From NCBI RefSeq assembly GCF_030316855.1, contig NZ_JASZYR010000001.1, positions 1,116,001 through 1,180,000 on the forward strand: a DNA stretch of 64,000 nt, read 5' to 3'. The notes under the pieces were generated by a model. That model searched no databases. It had not been told where the DNA came from and worked only from the letters and a program-made list of their open reading frames with translations. Below are positions 28,305 to 37,006 of the stretch, piece after piece. How positions within the stretch are numbered: the first letter of the stretch is position 1; each line of letters starts with the position of its first letter. This DNA comes from Variovorax sp. J22P240 (GTDB lineage Bacteria > Pseudomonadota > Gammaproteobacteria > Burkholderiales > Burkholderiaceae_C). The position numbers were made by a program, and so were the translations under genes.

Positions 28305-28973
28305 ATGCGCATCCTGTTGGCTGAAGACGAAGCAGGTCTGGCAACCTGGCTGACCCGCGCGCTGGAGCAAAGCGATTTCCGGGTCGATTGGGTGGCCGAT
28401 GGGCGAATGGTGCGACGCGCCGTCAAGGACACGCGCTACGACGCATTGATCCTCGACCTGGGCCTGCCGGGCTTGGGCGGCCACGAAGTGCTCGCAGACC
28501 TTCGTGCGGCCGACCAGCGCATGCCCATCCTCATCCTCACCGCGCGGGACTCGCTCATGGAGCGCGTGAGCAGCCTGACCGAGGGTGCCGACGATTTTCT
28601 GGCCAAGCCTTTCGAGCTCGCCGAACTGGAAGCCCGGCTGATCGCCCTCATTCGCCGCTCGCGCGGTGGAGACCATCCGAGATTTGCTTGCGGGCCCCTC
28701 GCCTACGACGCCGGCACCAAGCAGTTCGTGCTCGGGCATGAAAGCCTGGTGCTGACGCCGCGCGAACATGCCGTGCTGCGTACCCTGATCCAGCACAGCG
28801 GCCAGCCACTGTCCAAGCAGGAAATCCTCGAGCGGGTCTTCTCCGACGAGCAGGACGTGAGCCCGGAAGCGATCGAAGTCCTGGTGCATCGCCTGCGCAA
28901 GCGCCTCGAGGCCAGCCCGGTGCGCGTCACCACGCTGCGCGGCCTCGGCTACGTGCTCGAATCCGGCACATGA
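28305..28973 (+). CDS. tctD: TctD-like OmpR-family response regulator
   Basis: A 222-residue regulator. The receiver domain spans residues 1-115 with phospho-acceptor D51 (ALILDLGLPG), T79 and K101 (FLAKPFELAE). The OmpR/PhoB winged helix covers about 125-220 (LVLTPREHAVLRTLIQHSGQ, VLVHRLRKRLE). The ATG at 28305 (MRILLAEDEAG) is the domain start; upstream in-frame ATGs would add an unneeded extension. It overlaps the sensor kinase as ATGA. TctD-type regulators control tricarboxylate uptake, in agreement with the downstream genes. Confidence 0.9.
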   Translation: MRILLAEDEAGLATWLTRALEQSDFRVDWVADGRMVRRAVKDTRYDALILDLGLPGLGGHEVLADLRAADQRMPILILTARDSLMERVSSLTEGADDFLAKPFELAELEARLIALIRRSRGGDHPRFACGPLAYDAGTKQFVLGHESLVLTPREHAVLRTLIQHSGQPLSKQEILERVFSDEQDVSPEAIEVLVHRLRKRLEASPVRVTTLRGLGYVLESGT

Positions 28974-30370
28974 CGTTTGCGGCCTGGCACGGAGCAAGCT
29001 TGCGGCGCAAGCTGCTGCTCGTCCTGCTGCCCGGCATGCTGCTGCTCGTCATGGCCGAGCTTTGGCTCACATGGCGCACGTCCCTGGACGCCGCCAATGC
29101 GGCCTATGACCGCTCGCTGCTCGGTGCCATCAAGGCCATCGATGCGAACATCTCTACGGAAAGCGGTGGCCTGTCAGTCGAACTGCCCTACCGCATGCTC
29201 GAATTCTTCGAGCTCACGGCGAGCGGGCAGGTCTACTACCGCGTCGCGACCGAGGATTCGCTGGTCGAGATCGGCAATGCAGACTTGCCGGCACCGACGG
29301 CCCCCCTGGTGACCGGCCAGCCCCGCTTCGAGGATTCGCGCTACTTCGACGAAGCGGTGCGCGTGGGAACCTATGCGCGCGTGCTCAACGAACCCATTGG
29401 AGGAGGCCAGCGCGATCAGCGCGTGATCATCCAGGTGGCCGAGACGCTGGGCTCGCGCACCACCTTCACCCGCAGCCTCGTATGGCAGTCGGTGCAGCGC
29501 GACCTGCTGCTGATTCTTTTGGCCAGCGCGCTGCTGGCCGTCGCCATCGGCTGGGCGCTGAAGCCCCTGCGGCGCTTGCACGACGAAGTGCGCTCGCGCG
29601 CACCGCAGGATCTCGCGCCGCTGGACACGCTGGACATTCCGGCGGACGTTCGTCCACTGGTCGACGCGATCAACCACCACGTCGTTCGAAATCGCGCGCT
29701 CACTGAAGCGCGCCGGCGCTTCATCGACGACGCGTCGCATCAGTTGCGCACACCGCTGGCCACGCTCGCGACACAGGTCGGCTACGCGCTGCGCGAGCCC
29801 GATCCGGAGCGCATGCGAGACGCCCTGACGGCCGTCAAGGCGCAACTGGACGAAGCCGTGCGCCAGACCAACCAGATGCTGTCCCTGGCGCGCACCGACG
29901 CCGTCGAGTTGGAGTTGGCGCCGATTGACCTGGTCGCATTGGCCCGGCAAAGCACGCGCGACTGGTGGCCGGCGGCGCGCGACAGCGGTATCGACCTGGG
30001 CTTCGAAAGCGCTTGCGAGCAACTCGACCTGCTCGCCCATGCGGCCCTGCTGCGCGAGGCTCTCTCCAATCTGCTGCACAACGCGATCCGCTACACGCCG
30101 CGCGGCGGCGAAGTCACTGTCGCCGTGCGCCAGGGCAATGCCGTCGCCATGCTCGAAGTCATCGACTCCGGGCCGGGCATCCCCGAGGATGAACTGCCGC
30201 GTGCCGGCGAGCGCTTCTTTCGGGCCAGCAACATGACGCTACCAGGCTCCGGCCTTGGCCTCTCCATCGTCCGCTCGATCGCCCAGCGCCACGGTGGCAG
30301 CCTGCGGCTGGCGAGCGGCAATGACGGTCGCGGACTGCTGGTGTCCATCGAACTCCCGATCACGCAATGA
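28970..30370 (+). CDS. tctE: TctE-like sensor histidine kinase
   Basis: A 466-residue membrane kinase. Two membrane helices (LLLVLLPGMLLLVMAELWL at about 15-33 and LLLILLASALLAVAIGW at about 178-195) enclose a periplasmic sensor domain of the TctE/2CSK_N kind. Then follow the H box DASHQLRTPLA with H257, the N box NLLHNAIRYTP, G1 DSGPGIPEDEL and G2 GSGLGLSIV. The ligand is presumably a carboxylate present in the periplasm. Translationally coupled to tctD. Confidence 0.9.
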   Translation: MTFAAWHGASLRRKLLLVLLPGMLLLVMAELWLTWRTSLDAANAAYDRSLLGAIKAIDANISTESGGLSVELPYRMLEFFELTASGQVYYRVATEDSLVEIGNADLPAPTAPLVTGQPRFEDSRYFDEAVRVGTYARVLNEPIGGGQRDQRVIIQVAETLGSRTTFTRSLVWQSVQRDLLLILLASALLAVAIGWALKPLRRLHDEVRSRAPQDLAPLDTLDIPADVRPLVDAINHHVVRNRALTEARRRFIDDASHQLRTPLATLATQVGYALREPDPERMRDALTAVKAQLDEAVRQTNQMLSLARTDAVELELAPIDLVALARQSTRDWWPAARDSGIDLGFESACEQLDLLAHAALLREALSNLLHNAIRYTPRGGEVTVAVRQGNAVAMLEVIDSGPGIPEDELPRAGERFFRASNMTLPGSGLGLSIVRSIAQRHGGSLRLASGNDGRGLLVSIELPITQ

Positions 30371-30402
30371 CACGGGTTTTCACCTATGTTTTGCCGTTTT
30401 TT

Positions 30403-30435
30403 CTGAAAGCAGCCTGAAAGCGTCGTCTCGATACA
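30403..30435 (+). promoter_or_regulatory. Direct repeat with 11-bp period and weak -10, candidate TctD site
   Basis: CTGAAAGC occurs at 30403-30410 and again at 30414-30421, centre to centre 11 bp, the helical spacing used by OmpR/PhoB-family dimers. A weak -10-like GATACA at 30430-30435 follows, so the repeat would stand in for the -35 box, as at class II activated promoters. It is 45 bases before the binding-protein start. Confidence 0.5.
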
Positions 30436-30465
30436 GTGGGCTCACACCAAAAGAGACACGCCCCG

Positions 30466-31455
30466 ATGCGATACGCCAAGATACCCCTTCTGCCACTGCT
30501 GTTCGCGCTTTGCACGGGCTTCATGCCAGCCCATGCGCTCGACCTCGACAAGACCCAGTGCGTCGCCGGGGCCAAGCCGGGCGGAGGTTTCGACGTGACC
30601 TGCAAGCTCGCGCAGGCCGGCTTGCTGGAAGGCCGGTACATCCAGGCGCCGATGCGCGTCAGCTACCTGCCTGGCGGCATCGGCGCTCTCGCATTCAATG
30701 CCTTCGTGACGCAGCGGCCCGCCGAGGCGGAGACGCTGGTGGCCTTCTCCAGCGGTTCGCTCCTGAACATCGCGCAGGGCAAGTTCGGCCCCCACGACGC
30801 GTCCGACGTCCGTTGGGTCGCGGGCGTGGCAGCCGACTACGGCGTGGTGATCGTGGCCGACAGCTCGCCTTTCAAGACGCTCAAGGACCTGATGGCCGCG
30901 ATCAAGGCCGATCCGTCCAAGATCGTGTTCGGTGCCGGCGGCACCTTCGGCAGCCAGGACTGGATCAAGGCCGCCATGACCGCCCGTGCGGCGGGCGTCC
31001 ACCATCGCAACATGCGCCTGGTCGCCTTCGAGGGCGGAGGCGAGGCGCTGACCGCGCTGCAGGGCCACCATGTGCAGGTGTACACGGGCGACGCCTCCGA
31101 GACGGCAACGCGCCTCGCGGCCGGCGCACCGATCCGCGTGCTGGCGGTGATGTCGGAGCAGCGCCTGCCCGGCCAACTGGCCCAGGTGCCGACGGCGCGC
31201 GAAGCGGGTTTTGACCTGGTCTGGCCGATCGTCCGCGGCTTCTACGTCGGCCCGAAGGTCAGCGACGCGGACTACAAGGCCTGGGTCGATGTGTTCACCC
31301 GAATGCTCGCCAGCAAGCCCTACGAGCAACTGCGCAGCGAACGCGGCTTGTACGCGTTCTCGATGACGGGTCCCGAACTCGATGCCTACGTGAAGCGCAG
31401 CGTGGGCAGTTATCGCAAGGTGGCCGAAGACTTCGGCCTCAAGGTCGCCAAGTAG
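30466..31455 (+). CDS. Tripartite tricarboxylate transporter-type substrate-binding protein (divergent TctC)
   Basis: A 329-residue periplasmic protein. The ATG at 30466 starts a Sec signal (MRYAKIPLLPLLFALCTGF, cut after AHA). The mature part begins LDKTQCVAGAKPGGGFDVTC, with the PGGG-D loop of Bug/TctC proteins, then SYLPGGIGALAFN and VFGAGGTFGSQDW. It is more diverged than the Bug protein at 37007. Such proteins bind citrate or other carboxylates. It leads the block with the citrate-lyase-like genes; no tctA/tctB membrane genes are present. Confidence 0.85.
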   Translation: MRYAKIPLLPLLFALCTGFMPAHALDLDKTQCVAGAKPGGGFDVTCKLAQAGLLEGRYIQAPMRVSYLPGGIGALAFNAFVTQRPAEAETLVAFSSGSLLNIAQGKFGPHDASDVRWVAGVAADYGVVIVADSSPFKTLKDLMAAIKADPSKIVFGAGGTFGSQDWIKAAMTARAAGVHHRNMRLVAFEGGGEALTALQGHHVQVYTGDASETATRLAAGAPIRVLAVMSEQRLPGQLAQVPTAREAGFDLVWPIVRGFYVGPKVSDADYKAWVDVFTRMLASKPYEQLRSERGLYAFSMTGPELDAYVKRSVGSYRKVAEDFGLKVAK

Positions 31456-31494
31456 CAGGCGGCAACCACAACCACATCCCCTGATCGCCATCGA

Positions 31495-31514
31495 CCGGTG
31501 CTGCCCAGCACCGG
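31495..31514 (+). repeat. Perfect inverted repeat between binding-protein and lyase genes
   Basis: CCGGTGCTG (31495-31503) and its complement CAGCACCGG (31506-31514) form a 9-bp stem. No T run follows, so it is not a standard terminator. It may mark an mRNA processing or attenuation site that adjusts the ratio of binding protein to enzyme. Confidence 0.5.
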
Positions 31515-31558
31515 CCCGGGCGGAGCTTTGTCTTTCTCAACTTCAAAGGAGCTCTCTT

Positions 31559-32869
31559 ATGCAACTCACCGGCATGCTGCATGGCGCCAAACTGCTCGAA
31601 CACGTGGAGTTCCCCACTTCCGACGTGCTCGGGCCGGATGCTTCCGAAGGCCAGATCCAGGACCTCATCAAGCGTCACGGACAGGTCTTCATCAAGCCGC
31701 TCTTTCGTGGCGGTGTGGGCAAGAAGGGCAAGTCGGGTCTGATTGGCAAGGCCAGCGACCTGAAGACCGCGCTGGCCGAGAAGGAGCGCCTGTACTTCGC
31801 GGAGCACCGGCACGGCAATGCGGTGGCCAAGGCCAACGGCGTCACCTTCGAAGGCGGCGTGCCGGCCGAGCATGAGATCTACTTTTCGATCACCGACGAC
31901 ACGCGCTTTCGCGCACCCACCATCACCATCACGCACAAGGGCGGAGTCGACATCGAGGAACTGGGCAAGGACGAGATCCGCACCGTTCCCTTCGATGCAC
32001 TCACGGGCCTGAAGGCCTTCGTCATTGCCAACGCGCTGACCGACATCGGCGCGCCGCGCGAAGTCATCTCTCCGCTCGTGCAGCACCTGCCCAAGCTTTG
32101 GGAGCTGATGCATCACTACGGCATGACGACGCTGGAGCTGAACCCGATCCGCATGCGGGCGGACAAGAGCGGCCGCCTCACGCCCGTGGCCTGCGACTTC
32201 AAGTGCGGCTTCGACCGGGACGACCCGCGGGTGGCGCGCCTGGGCCTGCCCGACCATCTCTTCGCGGCCGACGTCTCTGCCTTCGAACAGGAAGTCAACG
32301 AGCTGCGCACGCACCAGGGCCAGTCGGACGTCTTCGTCATCAACGAGAGAGGCACCATCCTCGCGCCCACCTTCGGCGGCGGCGCCAACAGCCTCGTGAC
32401 CGAAGTGCTGGGCGAAGCCGCCAGCATTTCGTCGGACTTCGGCGGCAACCCGCCCTACGAAAAGATGAAAGAGGTCGCGCGCATCTGCTACCGCCACTTC
32501 CTGCGTCAGTCGAACGTGCTGTTCATCATCGGCGGCAAGTCGAACAACACCGACATCCACGAGACGCTGCGTGCGATGGGCGACGCACTGCGCGAGCACT
32601 TCTCCGAGCACGGACCGACACCGCTGTACGTGGTGGTCGGGCGCGGCGGGCCGAACCTGGTGCGCGGCTTCGGGGCCTTGGCAGAGGCCTGCGATGCGCT
32701 CGGCGTGCCCTACCGCTTCTTCGGGTTCGACAGTGCGATCTCCGAGGTCGTGAACTACGCGAAGAAGGTCGATGAATGGATGAAGGCCGAAGGGCGCGCG
32801 CAGATCGCCGCGCACCTGGGCATCACGCCTTCCACCCCCCACACCACCCCTGACACCACCGCCCGCTGA
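31559..32869 (+). CDS. ATP-citrate-lyase-like subunit, ATP-grasp plus citrate-binding domain
   Basis: A 436-residue protein with AAGGAG 7 bases before the ATG. Residues about 1-240 are an ATP-grasp fold like succinyl-CoA synthetase beta (VFIKPLFRGGVGKKGKSG, TTLELNPIRMRADKSG). Residues about 245-420 match the citrate-binding domain of ATP-citrate lyase (FVINERGTILAPTFGGGANS, GGNPPYEKMKEVARICYRHF, FIIGGKSNNTDIHETLRAM). It corresponds to AclB of green sulfur bacteria (about 400 residues). Together with the next gene it should activate a citrate-like acid to its CoA thioester with ATP. The true substrate may differ from citrate. Confidence 0.85.
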   Translation: MQLTGMLHGAKLLEHVEFPTSDVLGPDASEGQIQDLIKRHGQVFIKPLFRGGVGKKGKSGLIGKASDLKTALAEKERLYFAEHRHGNAVAKANGVTFEGGVPAEHEIYFSITDDTRFRAPTITITHKGGVDIEELGKDEIRTVPFDALTGLKAFVIANALTDIGAPREVISPLVQHLPKLWELMHHYGMTTLELNPIRMRADKSGRLTPVACDFKCGFDRDDPRVARLGLPDHLFAADVSAFEQEVNELRTHQGQSDVFVINERGTILAPTFGGGANSLVTEVLGEAASISSDFGGNPPYEKMKEVARICYRHFLRQSNVLFIIGGKSNNTDIHETLRAMGDALREHFSEHGPTPLYVVVGRGGPNLVRGFGALAEACDALGVPYRFFGFDSAISEVVNYAKKVDEWMKAEGRAQIAAHLGITPSTPHTTPDTTAR

Positions 32870-32882
32870 GAGGAACCACGTC

Positions 32883-35603
32883 ATGCACAACCAAGCCAAC
32901 GGGGCGTCGTCCTCTTCGCCTTACTACCTCGGCATCCATTCGCTCGCGGACCTGGCCACACGCGGCGACCGCGTCTGCGTGCTCAACATCCTGGGCGGCG
33001 AGTCGCGCCAGGTCACGCCCACCAGCCATGTGTTCTCGGGCGGCAACGTGGTGTTCGGCACCTCGCCGGGACGCAGCGGCCAATCCCTCAAGACCGCCAT
33101 CGGCGACATCCCCGTGTTCAACAACGTGCGCGAGGGACTGGATGCCGGTCATGTCTTCAACACCGGCGTCGTGTACCTGCCGCCTTCGGGCGTGCGCGAC
33201 GGCGTGGCCGAACTCATCCGCGTCAATCCGGAGTTGAAGAAGATCGTCATCATCACCGAGAAGATCGCGGTGCACGATGCGCGCGAGATCCGCGCCATGG
33301 CACAGCAACGCGGCGTGGACATCATCGGCGGCAACTGCCTGGGCGTGGCCGACTCGTGGAGCCGCACGCGCATCGGCGGCGCACTGGGTGGCGACCATCC
33401 GGAGGAATCGCTGCTGCAAGGCACCGTGGCCATCTTCTCGAACTCCGGCGGCTTCACCAGCACGATCGCGCAATACCTTTCCACCGAAGGCTGGGGCACG
33501 ACCACGCTGGTCTCGTCGGGCAAGGACGTCTACATCCACTACGCCGCGCGCGACTTCGCGCATGCGTTTCGCAATGACGGACGCTCCCGTGCCGCCGTGC
33601 TCTACGCCGAGCCCGGCGGCTACTACGAGCAGGATCTGGAATTCGGCAAGCCCGTGGTGGCCTGCGTGGTGGGACGGTGGAAATCCAAGCTCACCCGCGC
33701 CGTCGGGCACGCTGGCGCCATGGCAGGCTCGGGCGACCGCGCCGAGGACAAGGAGCGCTGGTTCATGGAGGCCTTCGGCGTGGACGGCCTGTACACGCCC
33801 GAGAACCCCATCGTCTCGCGCAAGGGCGCGGTGGTGACCAACATCGCGCACATTCCCGCGGCGCTGACCGCCGTCATGAAATTGAGCGACGCCAAGCCCG
33901 ACTTCGCGCCACGCGGCAGCCTAGTCCTCAAGCCGTGGATGGCCAATGACCAGGGCATCGCCCTGCCCTCCGCCCTGGCACTGGACCCGGTCACCGCGCC
34001 TGAACCCTACGCGGCGCAGATCGCGGAACTCGGCGCGCAGGTGGGTGCCGTCATCGCGCGGCAGAACATGAAGGACCGCTCGGGTGCCTCGGTGATGGAT
34101 TCGAAGACGCAGGTGACGTCGGTACATGGCAAGTCCGTGCTCGAACTCGCGCTCGAACCGCTGCAAGCCAACTTCGCGCTGCCGCTGGTGCACGAGGTCG
34201 CAGGTCCGAACGACCGGGCACTGCTCGACATCGCCGTCGCGGCCGAAGTGAACCTGGTGGGCGATCCGATCCTCGTGGCCGCCGATGCGGCGCGCGATGC
34301 CGGCAATTCGCCGAACACCGTGATGGCTGCGGCGGTCGCCATCGTCGGACCGCGCCGCGTGAGTCGCACGCTCGCCTGCAGTCGCGCGCTGATCGAGCTG
34401 TTCGCCGGTTCAGGCCTGAAGGATGGACACGACGAGAGCTTCGACTTCAGACACCTTTCGGTCGATCCGGCCGTGCGCGAACTCTTCATGGCCGGACCGG
34501 ATGAGATCGGCGACCCGCGCCCGGCCGCGATGCTCGAAGCCGTGCGTCAACGCGGGGCCAAGTCGGTTTTCCTGCGTTTCGTACAGGCGCTGGACGGCCC
34601 GCCGTCACGCGACGCGCTGCTGGCAGCCATCGCCACGACGATCGCCTGGGGTCCACTGGTGCGCAAGCGCATCAGTCGTCTCACCGCCGAAACCTTGCCG
34701 TGGTACCTGCGCCTCTATGGCGTGATGGTCGGCGCATCGATCCCGGGCGACCAGCACCAGGCGGGCTCCCTGTGCGGCATCTCGCGCGAAGAACGCTTCG
34801 GCCACTGGACCATGGCCGACCTGTGCTTCCTGGCCATCACCGGCAAGAAGCCCAGCGAAGACGAATCGCGGCCTCTGCAGATGCTGATCGGCCTGTTGAT
34901 CTCCAACGGTCCGGGCTCCATCTCAGCTCAGGGTGCGAAAGGCGCCGTTGCGGCGGACGGCCCACAGACGCCGGGCCGCGTCCAGATCAACAAGGCCATG
35001 GCCGGCTTCCTAACCCACACGGGCTACAGCCATGGCGGCAATGGCTTCGAAGGCATGGCCTTCCTGCTGGAGCAGTTCAAGTCCAGCGGCCTGGCCGATC
35101 CGACCGACCCCGCGCACGGCCTCGACCTCAAGGCCATGGCGGCCGCCTTCGCCAAGACCTACAAGGCCGACAAGCGCGCAGCGAAGGAACTGGGCAGCGA
35201 GGTGCGGGCCTTGCCGGGCGTGCATCACCCCGTGTTCAAGGGCAAGCCGGTCAACCACGACCCGCGCGAGCGCTTCATCGCCAGCTACATGGCGCAGCAG
35301 GGTGATTACAACGTCTTCCACGCCTACTACCTCGAACTGGTGCAGGCGCTCTATGCCAACGGTGCCACGCCCTACGTCTTCTGCGTCAACGTCGATGCCG
35401 TCATCGCGGCCCTGCTGCTGGCGCTGCTGTGGAAGGACTACAAGGCCGGCGCACTGACCGAGCGCGACCTGGAGGCCGCTGCGTTCACCGTCTTCCTCTA
35501 CGGCCGAATGATCGGCGCCGCCGCCGAGATCGACGACCACCTCAACCGCGGCCGGAACATGGACACCCGCACGCCCGAGGCGTCGTGTTCCTTCGTAATG
35601 TGA
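32883..35603 (+). CDS. ATP-citrate-lyase-like large subunit: CoA ligase alpha domain fused to citrate-synthase-like lyase
   Basis: A 906-residue fusion. Residues about 15-330 resemble succinyl-CoA synthetase alpha: CoA-binding fold, and phospho-His loop VGHAGAMAG with H276. A middle part (about 340-600) has a region I cannot place confidently. Residues about 600-906 are citrate-synthase-like: NGPGSISAQG, PGVHHPVFKG with H782 at the catalytic His position, VNVDAVIAALLLALLW, and FLYGRMIGAAAEIDDHLNRG with D884/D885. Expected chemistry: cleavage of a citryl-CoA-type intermediate to acetyl-CoA plus a keto acid. Chlorobium AclA is about 610 residues, so this protein is some 300 longer. The usual GHR at the catalytic His reads HHP here. 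Confidence 0.8.
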   Translation: MHNQANGASSSSPYYLGIHSLADLATRGDRVCVLNILGGESRQVTPTSHVFSGGNVVFGTSPGRSGQSLKTAIGDIPVFNNVREGLDAGHVFNTGVVYLPPSGVRDGVAELIRVNPELKKIVIITEKIAVHDAREIRAMAQQRGVDIIGGNCLGVADSWSRTRIGGALGGDHPEESLLQGTVAIFSNSGGFTSTIAQYLSTEGWGTTTLVSSGKDVYIHYAARDFAHAFRNDGRSRAAVLYAEPGGYYEQDLEFGKPVVACVVGRWKSKLTRAVGHAGAMAGSGDRAEDKERWFMEAFGVDGLYTPENPIVSRKGAVVTNIAHIPAALTAVMKLSDAKPDFAPRGSLVLKPWMANDQGIALPSALALDPVTAPEPYAAQIAELGAQVGAVIARQNMKDRSGASVMDSKTQVTSVHGKSVLELALEPLQANFALPLVHEVAGPNDRALLDIAVAAEVNLVGDPILVAADAARDAGNSPNTVMAAAVAIVGPRRVSRTLACSRALIELFAGSGLKDGHDESFDFRHLSVDPAVRELFMAGPDEIGDPRPAAMLEAVRQRGAKSVFLRFVQALDGPPSRDALLAAIATTIAWGPLVRKRISRLTAETLPWYLRLYGVMVGASIPGDQHQAGSLCGISREERFGHWTMADLCFLAITGKKPSEDESRPLQMLIGLLISNGPGSISAQGAKGAVAADGPQTPGRVQINKAMAGFLTHTGYSHGGNGFEGMAFLLEQFKSSGLADPTDPAHGLDLKAMAAAFAKTYKADKRAAKELGSEVRALPGVHHPVFKGKPVNHDPRERFIASYMAQQGDYNVFHAYYLELVQALYANGATPYVFCVNVDAVIAALLLALLWKDYKAGALTERDLEAAAFTVFLYGRMIGAAAEIDDHLNRGRNMDTRTPEASCSFVM

Positions 35604-35623
35604 CCCACGTCTGGAGAACTTCG

Positions 35624-36985
35624 ATGAACACCCATTCCCTCGCGTCGCAGCCCGCTGAAAAATCGGCCCTGGAGAAAGCCACCATGCGGCGGGTCGCCCT
35701 GCGCATCCTGCCTTTCCTGATGCTCTGCTACTTCATCGCCTACGTGGACCGCGTCAACGCCGGCTTCGCGGCACTGCAGATGAACAAGGACCTGGGCCTC
35801 TCGCAGGCGATGTTCGGGCTGGGCGGCAGCCTGTTCTTCATTGCCTACATCCTGTTCGAGATCCCCAGCAACCTCGCGCTGCAGAAATTCGGTGCGCGGC
35901 TGTGGATCGCGCGGATCATGGTCACCTGGGGCATCGTCGGAGCACTGGCCGCGTTCGCCGTCGGCCCGTACTCGTTCTACCTGGGCCGGTTCCTCCTGGG
36001 GGCTGCCGAAGCCGGGTTCTTTCCGGGCGTCATCCTGTACCTGACCTATTGGTTCCCCAAGCAGTACCGCGGCCGCATCGTGGCCACGTTCATGGTGGCG
36101 ATCCCGATCTCGAGCCTGCTTGGCTCTCCGATCTCGGCCGCCCTGTTGGGCACCGATGGCTGGCTGGGATTGCGCGGCTGGCAATGGCTCTTCATCCTGG
36201 AGGCGATTCCTGCCGTGGTGCTGGGCGTCATGGTCTTCTTCATCCTGCCGAATCGCCCCGACAACGCGAAATGGTTGACCGGTGAACAGCGCGACTGGCT
36301 CAACGCCCGGTTGGAGTCCGAAAAGCAGGAGGCCAAGCCCGTCGCCCACATGTCGGTGCTGCAGATCCTGAAGAACAAGTACGTGCTGGCGCTCGCGGTC
36401 GTGTACGCCGGTAGCTCTGCCACCAGCAACGCGCTCTCGCTGTGGCAGCCGCAGATACTGAAGTCCCTCGGACTCACCACCATGGAGACGGGCCTGATGA
36501 ACGGCATTCCCTTCGCCGTGGCGTCCGTCATCATGGTGCTGTGGGGCCGCCGCGCCGACAAGTCGGGCGAGCGCATCTGGAACACGGCATTGCCCTTGGC
36601 CCTGACCTCCGCCTGCCTGCTGGCGACACAGCTCACCGCCGGCTCGCTGGCCGCCACGATGGTCCTGCTGACCTTCGTTCTCGTGGGCACCTACTCGATC
36701 AAGGGTCCATTCTGGGCGCTATCGACCGAATGGCTTTCGGCAGGCAGCGCGGCAGCCGGCATCGCCGCCATCAACACACTGGCCCACATCGGCACCTCGA
36801 GCGCCACATGGATGCTGGGCGCCATCAAGGACGCGACCGGGAGCTATCCCCTGGCGCTGCTGCCGCTCGCGGTTCTGACGGGAACGGGCGCCGCGATCGT
36901 CCTCTGGATGGGCCGCAGCCAAGCGCGCGATGCGGCTGCATCCCTTCCAGTGGCAACCGCCGCCGTGCCGGTCCGCGTCGCCTGA
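35624..36985 (+). CDS. MFS transporter, anion:cation symporter family
   Basis: A 453-residue, 12-helix permease starting at ATG 35624; the opening continues into the upstream gene in another frame, which is a shadow. Family features are YFIAYVDRVNAGFAALQM in helix 1, GARLWIARIMVTWGIVGAL, GAAEAGFFPGVILYLTYWFP (helix 5 signature of the ACS family) and a central loop with LPNRPDNAKWLTGEQRDWL. ACS members carry organic anions such as phthalate, glucarate, tartrate or tricarballylate with H+. Next to the lyase genes it is the likely uptake system for their substrate. Confidence 0.92.
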   Translation: MNTHSLASQPAEKSALEKATMRRVALRILPFLMLCYFIAYVDRVNAGFAALQMNKDLGLSQAMFGLGGSLFFIAYILFEIPSNLALQKFGARLWIARIMVTWGIVGALAAFAVGPYSFYLGRFLLGAAEAGFFPGVILYLTYWFPKQYRGRIVATFMVAIPISSLLGSPISAALLGTDGWLGLRGWQWLFILEAIPAVVLGVMVFFILPNRPDNAKWLTGEQRDWLNARLESEKQEAKPVAHMSVLQILKNKYVLALAVVYAGSSATSNALSLWQPQILKSLGLTTMETGLMNGIPFAVASVIMVLWGRRADKSGERIWNTALPLALTSACLLATQLTAGSLAATMVLLTFVLVGTYSIKGPFWALSTEWLSAGSAAAGIAAINTLAHIGTSSATWMLGAIKDATGSYPLALLPLAVLTGTGAAIVLWMGRSQARDAAASLPVATAAVPVRVA

Positions 36986-37006
36986 GATCAACCAAGGAGA
37001 ATCACC

